A stretch of 61,507 bases of DNA, from assembly GCA_035529855.1 (NCBI GenBank), contig DATKVX010000006.1, positions 1-61,507 of the forward strand, read 5' to 3'. Positions 50,907 to 57,436 of this stretch are shown in pieces. How positions within the stretch are numbered: position 1 is the stretch's first letter; each line of letters starts with the position of its first letter. The notes under the pieces are model-generated. The model searched no databases, was not told where the DNA came from, and saw only the letters and a list, made by a program, of their open reading frames with translations. Source of the DNA: a bacterium (GTDB lineage: Bacteria; RBG-13-66-14; B26-G2; WVWN01). The position numbers were made by a program, and so were the translations under genes.

Positions 50907-51666
50907 CTTCAACTCCGTCAGGTTCCTTGTCGGCGTCGTTCTCGTGCCCGTGGCGCTTTTCCTCGAGGCGCTCCGCTATCAATGTACCCACCAGGCCGCC
51001 GACGAGGACCGCGACGTACAGGACGCCTATGACCGACTCGAATACCGCCAATACCTGGGCGAAGTGCGTGAGCGGCGTGATGTTGCCGTAGCCGAGCGTC
51101 GTTAACGTCGCGAAGCTGAAGAGGACGAAGTCGGAGTAGTCGACGAGGCTGTTAGGATTGGTTTGTTCGCTTATGTGAAAGGACCCGGGTTGGAGCATCT
51201 CGAGCCAGAGGTACAACATCGTGAAGAAAAGGCCGATGAGGATGTACGCGCTTACCGCGCCCGATAGCTCGTCGACCGTAATCCGCCGGTAGCGGCTTAT
51301 CCGCGATAGTACCGCGACGATGGCGAAGCCGTAGAAAGCGGCCCACCCCGGGACAATGACGACTTTCAGCGCCGGGTTTTTAAGGTATAGAATATCAAAC
51401 CACGAAAGGCCCGCGAACAGCGAGAAGGCCGCGGCCACGGGTATGAATTCTTTCTTCTTTCGGCAGACGGCGTAAATCGCGAGCAAGAGCGCCGCCGTCT
51501 GGAATAGGTTGAAGACGCTGATGATGGCTGGTTTGTGGACGAAGAACGGATACGCGATCATAAGGGCGACCAGGACTATAAGCAGCCAGATGAGCCGGCC
51601 CTCGTGCCAGCGCTCGGGGTGGCGGGCTTTCGAAAAAATTCCGGTTTTCCGCGACGTTTTTCCCAT
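50899..51666 (-). CDS. Two-pore-helix type potassium channel
   Basis: A 255-residue membrane protein with several N-terminal helices and a C-terminal pore module: FATLTTLGYGNITPLTHFAQV contains the selectivity filter TLGYG (residues about 190-194), flanked by helices at 136-155 and 203-228. A short charged tail follows (EEKRHGHENDADKEPD). It conducts K+ across the inner membrane by family knowledge. No regulatory RCK domain is seen. The ribosome binding site is weak. Confidence 0.9.
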   Translation of the reverse strand: MGKTSRKTGIFSKARHPERWHEGRLIWLLIVLVALMIAYPFFVHKPAIISVFNLFQTAALLLAIYAVCRKKKEFIPVAAAFSLFAGLSWFDILYLKNPALKVVIVPGWAAFYGFAIVAVLSRISRYRRITVDELSGAVSAYILIGLFFTMLYLWLEMLQPGSFHISEQTNPNSLVDYSDFVLFSFATLTTLGYGNITPLTHFAQVLAVFESVIGVLYVAVLVGGLVGTLIAERLEEKRHGHENDADKEPDGVEDE

Positions 51667-51671
51667 TTCGC

Positions 51672-51824
51672 CTACGTGGCCGCCTTGGTATTTACGAACG
51701 CGACGGTTAAAGGGTTTACTTCGCCGCCTCCAGCAACAACTTCGCTACCTCGGGCCGGGTGAACTCGGGCCGCTTCGGCCGCTTCGATCATATGCCGCAA
51801 CCGGATGCGATCGTCATCGCGCAT
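51672..51824 (-). pseudogene. Truncated hepT remnant
   Basis: ATG 51824 begins MRDDDRIRLRHMIEAAEAA, identical to the first 19 residues of the intact hepT at 52198-52536. The frame then runs into unrelated translation of a copy of the sulfate adenylyltransferase 3' end and stops at 51672. About 289 bp of hepT is missing. The RX4HXY catalytic region is lost, so no toxin can be made from this copy. Confidence 0.85.
51720..51766. repeat. Copy 1 of the sat 3'-end repeat
   Basis: The minus strand reads EFTRPEVAKLLLEAAK then a stop, nearly identical to the last residues of the ATP sulfurylase (EFTRPEIAKLLLEAAKAAD). It lies next to the truncated hepT remnant. Confidence 0.85.
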
Positions 51825-52104
51825 ATTGTTCTACCGCCGCTGCCAGGACCTCGTCCCGGAAGTATCGGCTTAAGTCCCCGGCTGTCCGCAAATCCGCTTT
51901 ACGTCCAATTAATTCGGAAAGTTCCCGCTCCATACCGGCGAGTCTTATAAGACCCGGAACGTGTCCCGGTTCGAACTCAACCAGGAAGTCCACGTCGCTG
52001 TCGGGGCCGAAGTCCTGGGTCAACGCCGAGCCGAAGACCGAAAGGCTCGCGATGTGGTGCGTTCGGCAGAAAGCTGCGATTGGTTCTTGGGGTAATTCTA
52101 TCAT
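51814..52104 (-). CDS. mntA: MntA-type antitoxin nucleotidyltransferase (left copy)
   Basis: A 96-residue minimal nucleotidyltransferase with GSALTQDFGPDSDVDFLVEF, a full GSx10DxD site (Gly25, Ser26, Asp37, Asp39). It differs from the right copy at only three residues (Arg20 to Ser, and Asp-Val-Met to Glu-Val-Leu near residue 86). GGAGGG lies 8 nt before the ATG. In the HepT/MntA (type VII) system this protein adenylylates a Tyr of HepT. Its own HepT partner has been destroyed, so it is an orphan antitoxin that could still act on the intact HepT next door. Confidence 0.88.
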   Translation of the reverse strand: MIELPQEPIAAFCRTHHIASLSVFGSALTQDFGPDSDVDFLVEFEPGHVPGLIRLAGMERELSELIGRKADLRTAGDLSRYFRDEVLAAAVEQYAR

Positions 52105-52125
52105 GACCGTACCCTCCGGAGGCCA

Positions 52126-52190
52126 CGCTTTAATCCGCCGCTTTCGCCGCCTCCAGCAGCAGCTTCGCTATCTCGGGCCTAGTAAATTCC
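52126..52190. repeat. Copy 2 of the sat 3'-end repeat
   Basis: Translates on the minus strand as EFTRPEIAKLLLEAAKAAD and a stop, exactly the last 19 residues of ATP sulfurylase. It is followed directly by the end of hepT (stop at 52198). The DNA stays similar to copy 3 through the upstream mntA start region. Confidence 0.9.
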
Positions 52191-52197
52191 CGCGGTA

Positions 52198-52536
52198 TTA
52201 GCCTTTATTGGCCGCGGCCTTAAGCGCCGTGATGAGCGGCGGGAGTTCTTCTTTTACCGTCCGCCAAACGATATCCAAGTTAACGTCGTGGTAAGCGTGT
52301 ATCAACCAATTCCGCATGCCCACGATATCCGCCCACGGTACGGCCGATAGTTTTTTACGTACGTCCGGCGAGACTTTGTTCGCCGCCTCGCCTAGTACCT
52401 CTAACGCGCGTAAAACGGAGAAAGCGAGCATCTGGTCGGCACCGAAATCGTCTCGTGTTTTACCGGCCGTGAACTTGGTGGCCGCTTCGGCCGCTTCGAT
52501 CATATGCCGCAACCGGATGCGATCGTCATCGCGCAT
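52198..52536 (-). CDS. hepT: HepT-type HEPN toxin (DUF86)
   Basis: A 112-residue HEPN ribonuclease. The catalytic motif RNWLIHAY is a perfect RX4HXY (Arg75, His80, Tyr82), where Tyr is the residue modified by MntA in known systems. Other family marks are RIRLRHMIEAAEAAT and LEVLGEAANKVSPDVR. The ATG overlaps the end of the upstream mntA copy by 11 nt, so toxin translation depends on antitoxin translation. It cleaves RNA when free, by family knowledge. The gene ends only 8 nt from a repeat of the sat 3' end. Confidence 0.9.
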   Translation of the reverse strand: MRDDDRIRLRHMIEAAEAATKFTAGKTRDDFGADQMLAFSVLRALEVLGEAANKVSPDVRKKLSAVPWADIVGMRNWLIHAYHDVNLDIVWRTVKEELPPLITALKAAANKG

Positions 52537-52816
52537 ATTGTTCTACAGCCGCTGCCATGACGTCGTCCCGGAAGTATCGGCTTAAGTCCCCGGCTGTCCG
52601 CAAATCCGCTTTACGTCCAATTAATTCGGAAAGCTCGCGCTCCATACCGGCGAGTCTTATAAGACCCGGAACGTGTCCCGGCTCGAACTCAACCAGGAAG
52701 TCCACGTCGCTGTCGGGGCCGAAGTCCTGGGTCAACGCCGAGCCGAAGACCGAAAGCCTCGCGATGTGGTGCGTTCGGCAGAAAGCTGCGATTGGTTCTT
52801 GGGGTAATTCTATCAT
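52526..52816 (-). CDS. mntA: MntA-type antitoxin nucleotidyltransferase (right copy)
   Basis: A 96-residue protein with the complete GSx10DxD site (Gly25, Ser26, Asp37, Asp39). It is the intact partner of hepT at 52198-52536: a strong GGAGGG site, antitoxin first, toxin second, coupled by an 11-nt overlap. It lies 25 nt downstream of the sat stop codon and may be read through from sat. Family knowledge: it adds AMP units to HepT and silences it. Confidence 0.92.
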   Translation of the reverse strand: MIELPQEPIAAFCRTHHIARLSVFGSALTQDFGPDSDVDFLVEFEPGHVPGLIRLAGMERELSELIGRKADLRTAGDLSRYFRDDVMAAAVEQYAR

Positions 52817-52837
52817 GACCGTACCCTCCGGAGGCCG

Positions 52838-52902
52838 CGCTTTAATCCGCCGCTTTCGCCGCCTCCAGCAACAGCTTCGCTATCTCGGGCCGGGTGAATT
52901 CC
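52838..52902. repeat. Copy 3 of the repeat, the native 3' end of sat
   Basis: The last 19 codons of sat with the stop, the source of (or copy equal to) the repeats at 51720-51766 and 52126-52190. Confidence 0.9.
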
Positions 52903-54002
52903 ACGGGCGGCAGCTTCCCTTCCCGCAGCATCTCGCGGACCTTCGTCCCCGAGAAGAAGACGTGGTCGTCCTTGCCGTGGGGGCAGGTTTTGGTGGAGGC
53001 CATGTTGCCGCACTTCGTGCACCAGAACGCGTGGTCGAAGAACAGGGGCGTTATCTCGAGTTTGGCCGGGTCGAACTCCTTGAATATATGATGGGCGTCG
53101 TACGTGCCGTAGTAGTCGCCGACGCCGGCGTGGTCGCGGCCTACGATGAAGTGTGTGCAGCCGTAGTTCTTGCGGACGATGGCGTGGAAGATAGCCTCCC
53201 GCGGCCCGGCGTAGCGCATCGCCGCCGGGTTGACTACCAGGCACACGCGGTCGGCGGCGTAATAGCCGTCCATCAGGGCTTTATAGCACTCCATCCGGAC
53301 CTCGGCCGGAATGTCGTCGCTCTTGGTCGCCCCCACGATGGGGTGTATCATCAGGCCGTCGACGATTTCCATCGCGCACTTCTGCAGGTACTCGTGCGCG
53401 CGGTGGATGGGGTTGCGGGTTTGGAAGCCGACGACGGTATCCCAACCCTTCTCGTCGAACATCGCCCGGGTCTCGGCGGGTGACAGGCGGTACTCGAGGA
53501 AGCGGCGGTGGGGAATAGGCCGCGGCAGCGTTACCGGCCCGCCCAGCAAGACGTCGCACATGTTGAGCGTGGCCTTAACGCCCGGGTGGGCCTCGTCGTC
53601 GGTCCGGAAGACGGCGACGCAGCGTTCGCGCTTGTCGTACGTGTACTTCTCCTCCACCGTCATCACGGCCAGGACGTCGCCGCCCGGGCCGCCGGTCAGC
53701 GCGACCTCCTCGCCGAGCGCTATTTCGTCGGCGACCTCCGGGTCGACGCCCAACGTGATCGGTATGGTCCAGGGGAGGCCGCCCGCGAGGTGCATATCTT
53801 TGACGACGGCCCGGTAGTCGGCGCCGCTCATGAAGCCATCGAGGGGGCTAAGGCCGCCGTTGCCGATCATTTCCAGGTCCGAGGTGGTCCGCTCGTCGAT
53901 GGCTACTTTTTTAAGGGCGGCGGCGTGCGCCAACAGCTCGCCGGCCCGCTCGGGCGGTACGATGCGGTTTATCAGCTTGCCGCCGTGGGGGGCGATGGTC
54001 AT
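52842..54002 (-). CDS. sat: Sulfate adenylyltransferase (ATP sulfurylase)
   Basis: A 386-residue monofunctional enzyme making adenosine 5'-phosphosulfate from ATP and sulfate. Active-site motifs: QTRNPIHRAH (194-203, QxRNP and HxxH), GATKSDDIP, VGRDHAGVG and a zinc-type cluster Cys328, Cys331, Cys340, His342 (CTKCGNMASTKTCPHG) typical of the bacterial/archaeal homo-oligomeric form. I use the ATG at 54002 with an AGAGAGG site; the frame is open 20 codons further up. No APS reductase or APS kinase is in the window. Its 3' end has been duplicated twice downstream. Confidence 0.95.
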   Translation of the reverse strand: MTIAPHGGKLINRIVPPERAGELLAHAAALKKVAIDERTTSDLEMIGNGGLSPLDGFMSGADYRAVVKDMHLAGGLPWTIPITLGVDPEVADEIALGEEVALTGGPGGDVLAVMTVEEKYTYDKRERCVAVFRTDDEAHPGVKATLNMCDVLLGGPVTLPRPIPHRRFLEYRLSPAETRAMFDEKGWDTVVGFQTRNPIHRAHEYLQKCAMEIVDGLMIHPIVGATKSDDIPAEVRMECYKALMDGYYAADRVCLVVNPAAMRYAGPREAIFHAIVRKNYGCTHFIVGRDHAGVGDYYGTYDAHHIFKEFDPAKLEITPLFFDHAFWCTKCGNMASTKTCPHGKDDHVFFSGTKVREMLREGKLPPVEFTRPEIAKLLLEAAKAAD

Positions 54003-54052
54003 CGGAACCTCTCTTGTTTGATAAGGAGCGAAGTGTTTAAAATAATTCTTTA

Positions 54053-54081
54053 AATATAACATATCGGCCCTACCCGGTCAA
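54053..54081 (-). promoter_or_regulatory. Promoter of sat
   Basis: On the minus strand, TTGACC (54081-54076), a 17-nt spacer and TATATT (54058-54053), 51 nt before the ATG at 54002. Confidence 0.8.
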
Positions 54082-54177
54082 GGAGACGCCTGCCGGCGGC
54101 GCTGTTCTCGTATTCGTTTTTAATATAGGACGACGATTTCCGGGTTAATTATAGGACCGCCCGATTACGGCGGTTTA

Positions 54178-54206
54178 TTGTCGCAGCGCGGCCGATATGG
54201 TAGACT
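54178..54206 (+). promoter_or_regulatory. Promoter of the first PpiC-type gene
   Basis: TTGTCG (54178-54183), a 17-nt spacer and TAGACT (54201-54206), about 58 nt before the ATG at 54265. A small inverted repeat (ACCGCC...GGCGGT) sits just upstream. Confidence 0.65.
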
Positions 54207-54264
54207 TGTTACAATAATCACCGCCGATAGTATATTCCCGTTCCGCTTACCGAGGAGTATTCGA

Positions 54265-56067
54265 ATGTTGACCAAACGGGCTTTGGAATTATGGGCGTCG
54301 ACGGCGTTGGCGCTTATCGCCGCCGGCTGCGTACCCACCCACGACGAGGCCGTCGCCATCATAGACGGCGAGCACGAGATCACGGCCGGCGACCTCGAAT
54401 ATTACTACGAGCGCGGTTTGGCCGTTGGCCAGTGGTCGGGCGAAGAGGACCTGGGGCAGACTTTGCGCGACATCCTGGAGGCCGCTATAGACGGCAGGGT
54501 CCTGGAGCTCGAGGCCGAGCAACGGGGTTACGCCGACGAGCCGGTTATCCAGAAGGACCTCGCCGCGGCGCGGAGCCTGGCGCTCCGCGACTACATGCGG
54601 CGGCGCATCGAAGACGCGGTCGTCGTAACGGACGCCGAGGTTCTGGATTTTTACCAAAAGAGCGGGAAGCGGCGGATGTATTCGTTCGTCGAGGCCGAGG
54701 ACCCCGCCCGGGCGGAGGAAGCGTACCGGGCGCTCGAGGCCGGCCGGCTGTGGGAAGACGTGGTCGAGGAGTATTCCACGTTCCGGGGGTACACCGGCGA
54801 GGGCGGCGCGTGGGACGCACCGGTGGAGTACGCCGGCGACGAAGGGAGCGAAGCGCTGTTCGCGTTGGAGGTCGGCGAGTATACGCCGCCCATCGAGGAT
54901 ACCGGGGGCGTTACGTGGCACATCTACCGCTGCGACAAGGTAGTCCACGGCTCCGGCCTGAGTTTCGACGAGGCCAGGCGCGATATCGAGTACGCCGTCA
55001 AGGCGCGCAAGACGCGTGAACGGTTCGACAGCCTCGCGCGCGGGTGGCGCAAGGCGGCGCCCGTAAAACGCGACGACGAGTTGTGGCGGAAGGTATTCGA
55101 GGCGCCGTTCGCCGAGCTCAGGGCGGAGTACGCCGGCAAGGGCGCGGTCCTCTCGGACGCAGGGGGGGTGCCCGTTTACTTCGACGACGTCCTTTCTACG
55201 GTGGAGAAGTTCATGCTATTGCCGCCCGACGAGGTGGACCGGATGCGCGAGCTCAAGCCGTACCGCTACGAAGCGGTTTGGAACGACGCCCTGTCCCGAT
55301 TCGAGGACGAAGCCCTTCTGGAATACCGGGCGTTGAAGGAGGGTGTCGATAACCTACCGTCCTTCCGCCGGGAGATGGCGGCGCGCCGCGGCGACATGCT
55401 GATAGATATCCTCTACCGAGAGCAGTTCCTATCCCGTGTCCCGGAGCCGTCGCCTGAGGAGGTCGAGGCGTTTTACGAACGGCACAAGGAGGACTTCTAC
55501 ACCCCCGAGCGGGTGGAGGTCTACCTCGTCGCCATGCCCGACCGCGTCGAGCTCGAAGGTTTCTACGAAGAGGTCGAAGCCGGCGCGGACCTCGTCGTCA
55601 CCGGGGAAGCGCGGAACCGCGCGCGCGAAAAAGTGGCGCAAGAGCTTTATGAGCTCCCGCCGCCGGCTCCTCCCGAAGAACGGGAGTGGCTGGGCGTCGT
55701 CGCGATAACGGTGGACCCGGCGCAGGCCAACGCGCCGTCCGACCCGCCGTTTGCGGCCGAGCTCCGGCCCCGGGTGTTTCCGTTCGAGGGGCTCAACGTA
55801 CTCAGCGACGTATTCCGATTGAGCGACGGCCGATGGGCGTTTTACGAGCCGATTTACCGCCAGCCGCCGCTGCGGCGCGGCCTCGACGACCCGGAAGTGG
55901 CGTTTTATTGCGGCAAAGCCGTCTTCGAAGAAACCGTCAAGTCTCCCGAAACGTCCGCGGCGGCGGAGGAGTGGATACGTTCGCTGCGCGCGCGGCACAA
56001 GGTAACCGTCGACGACGCGGCGTTGGCGCGGGTCGCCGCGGCGCTGCGCCGGCGTTCGCGGCCTTAG
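54265..56067 (+). CDS. PpiC/SurA-like peptidyl-prolyl isomerase lipoprotein
   Basis: A 600-residue lipoprotein (lipobox-like IAAGC near residue 19) starting at ATG 54265 with a GGAG site; the open frame starts earlier but lacks a ribosome site there. It has a SurA/PrsA-type N-terminal region (VAIIDGEHEITAGDLEYYYERG), a rotamase-like segment (FVEAEDPARAEEAYRALEAGRLWEDVVEEYST) and a second helical/rotamase-like region (PSPEEVEAFYERHKEDFY, RVEVYLVAMPDR). It is likely an envelope chaperone for exported proteins. A paralog lies at 57437-59233, and both flank genes for secreted repeat proteins. Confidence 0.8.
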   Translation: MLTKRALELWASTALALIAAGCVPTHDEAVAIIDGEHEITAGDLEYYYERGLAVGQWSGEEDLGQTLRDILEAAIDGRVLELEAEQRGYADEPVIQKDLAAARSLALRDYMRRRIEDAVVVTDAEVLDFYQKSGKRRMYSFVEAEDPARAEEAYRALEAGRLWEDVVEEYSTFRGYTGEGGAWDAPVEYAGDEGSEALFALEVGEYTPPIEDTGGVTWHIYRCDKVVHGSGLSFDEARRDIEYAVKARKTRERFDSLARGWRKAAPVKRDDELWRKVFEAPFAELRAEYAGKGAVLSDAGGVPVYFDDVLSTVEKFMLLPPDEVDRMRELKPYRYEAVWNDALSRFEDEALLEYRALKEGVDNLPSFRREMAARRGDMLIDILYREQFLSRVPEPSPEEVEAFYERHKEDFYTPERVEVYLVAMPDRVELEGFYEEVEAGADLVVTGEARNRAREKVAQELYELPPPAPPEEREWLGVVAITVDPAQANAPSDPPFAAELRPRVFPFEGLNVLSDVFRLSDGRWAFYEPIYRQPPLRRGLDDPEVAFYCGKAVFEETVKSPETSAAAEEWIRSLRARHKVTVDDAALARVAAALRRRSRP

Positions 56068-56090
56068 GCCGGAAGGCTTTTACGCAAATG

Positions 56091-56118
56091 AAAAAGGCCC
56101 CGCGGATGCGGGGCTTTT
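56091..56118. terminator. Bidirectional terminator between convergent genes
   Basis: GCCCCGC / GCGGGGC stem (56097-56103 with 56108-56114) with A5 on the left and T5 on the right, between the PpiC gene and the convergent secreted-protein gene ending at 56135. Confidence 0.9.
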
Positions 56119-56134
56119 TACCCGGAAGGCTTTC

Positions 56135-57028
56135 CTAGCGGTAGAGCGACTTCACTTTACCCAGGCTGACGGGGACGACGACGGCGGCGCCGCGGGCTTC
56201 GACGTCGAATTGCGTCGCGTACATGCCGTCGTTGGTATACCAGCAGCCCCATACCGCCGCGCCGTAGACGCCCGGTTTGGAGGAATCGCCGTAGGCGAGG
56301 CCGTTGCCGTTGTTCGCCGGGACGGTCCAGGTCCGGATGAGCAACCCCCCCGGGAACGTCGTCATGCACATCGGTTGCCTGGCCGTCCAAGAGCAAGCTA
56401 CCAGGTACGGGCCTTTCCCGTTGTTACCGCGGTGGGCGTACGCCGCGCCGCCGACGGTAGTTATGACGCCGGGCCAACCGGCGCAGGTCCACCGGCCGGC
56501 TCCCGCGCCCGCGGTCGTATAACGATTGAACTTGCCGACGTCGGAGGAACCGTTGACGTAGTAATAATTCCCGTCCCAAAAGCAGTTCAAGGGGTAGGGC
56601 GACCCTCCGACCGAAAACTTCGTTACGGGCGAACCGCCCGTGGTTCGGAAGACGTAGAGCTTTCGGGCGTCGGCGTCGACCACCGACAGGTATCCGAACC
56701 CGAGGTGCGCCGGGTCCGCGCCGCGGGGTTTCAACGTCCCGTTCAAAGCGAACGAACTTACGCGTGCGCCGCCGGGGGTGAAGCGATAGAGGTAGTCCGT
56801 ACCGGAGGTGTACATAGCGCCGTACACGTACGACGGGTCGCGGTAGACGCCGAGCGCGAACGGTTCGGCAAGCGGCGACATCTTGAACGAGCTGATTACC
56901 GAGCCGATGCCGTCGGCGGGAGGCGCGGCGGCCGAGGGCGTCCCGCCGCCGCTCAACGCCACGGGCGGCCCGGCGTAAACCGCGCTTGCCAGAAACGCGG
57001 TAACGCCTATGTAAACTAATCCCTTCAC
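56135..57028 (-). CDS. Secreted repeat protein with LGKVKSLYR tail (paralog A)
   Basis: A 297-residue exported protein starting at GTG 57028 with an AAGGAG site. Signal peptide MKGLVYIGVTAFLASAVYA, then a repeated beta-rich pattern of about 40-residue units (SVISSFKM..., YLYRFTPGGARVSSFALNG, KLYVFRTTGGSPVTKFSVGG, FNRYTTAGAGAGRWTCAGW, MCMTTFPGGLLIRTWTVP), like a beta-propeller. It ends PVSLGKVKSLYR. About 60% identical to the gene at 60394-61287 and of exactly the same length. Function unknown; a cell-surface or secreted protein is inferred. Confidence 0.75.
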   Translation of the reverse strand: MKGLVYIGVTAFLASAVYAGPPVALSGGGTPSAAAPPADGIGSVISSFKMSPLAEPFALGVYRDPSYVYGAMYTSGTDYLYRFTPGGARVSSFALNGTLKPRGADPAHLGFGYLSVVDADARKLYVFRTTGGSPVTKFSVGGSPYPLNCFWDGNYYYVNGSSDVGKFNRYTTAGAGAGRWTCAGWPGVITTVGGAAYAHRGNNGKGPYLVACSWTARQPMCMTTFPGGLLIRTWTVPANNGNGLAYGDSSKPGVYGAAVWGCWYTNDGMYATQFDVEARGAAVVVPVSLGKVKSLYR

Positions 57029-57122
57029 ACTAAGAACTCCTTTCGGCCGTAATTTTAACGAACTCTCCGTACGTAATAACCTTCGGACTAAGCCGCGCTT
57101 CGTATCGTGCGTCGGCGCCCGT

Positions 57123-57221
57123 TTATTTCGATTCGGTGCCGGCCGCGGCGTCTCCGTTCACGCCGGCAAATGCCCCACCCGTCGCTACTACCGCTAGCGC
57201 TAAGTATTTTAATTTGTTCAT
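57123..57221 (-). CDS. Small exported peptide, 32 residues
   Basis: A short gene with a near-perfect GGAGGG site 3-4 nt upstream of ATG 57221 and a clean stop at 57123. It encodes MNKLKYLALAVVATGGAFAG plus VNGDAAAGTESK, a signal-peptide-like N-terminus with a 12-residue polar tail. The N-terminus resembles those of the secreted repeat proteins nearby (KYLKYAGISVLAASAAFA). It could be a real peptide or the leftover 5' end of a lost family member. It lies 94 nt upstream of paralog A on the same strand. Confidence 0.55.
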   Translation of the reverse strand: MNKLKYLALAVVATGGAFAGVNGDAAAGTESK

Positions 57222-57353
57222 CGTCCCTCCAATTGTTCGAAAAATTTATATCGCCTTAGCGATTGCATTTTATCACGGCCCCGTATTTTTTTAATAAATA
57301 AAAATGCGCCGCACAAAACCGAAGCTGAGTTGTATGTGGTCCCCGGGTAAACC

Positions 57354-57383
57354 TTGATTCGTGAGGAAATTATGTGTTATATT
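57354..57383 (+). promoter_or_regulatory. Promoter of the second PpiC-type gene
   Basis: TTGATT (57354-57359), an 18-nt spacer and TATATT (57378-57383), 53 nt before the GTG at 57437. Confidence 0.65.
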
Positions 57384-57436
57384 AACCTCTGATTTTTTAC
57401 CCGTCGCGACATCCGCGGCCTTCAAGGGGTGAGCTG

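Larger units (their letters stand above)
51768..52190. repeat. Left copy of the tandem toxin-antitoxin repeat
   Basis: Near-identical (about a dozen differences over 410 bp) to 52480-52902, offset by exactly 712 bp. It contains the hepT start, a complete mntA and the second copy of the sat 3' end. Left and right copies differ by a deletion of about 289 bp inside hepT. Confidence 0.9.
52480..52902. repeat. Right copy of the tandem toxin-antitoxin repeat
   Basis: The partner of 51768-52190 at an offset of 712 bp. It holds the hepT start, mntA and the real 3' end of sat. The similarity stops inside sat at about codon 367, where the unduplicated gene continues. Confidence 0.9.

Noticed and set aside
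51720-52902. CRISPR array or insertion sequence in the repeat region
   Set aside because: The repeats are gene copies with coding content and no regular spacers, terminal inverted repeats or transposase.
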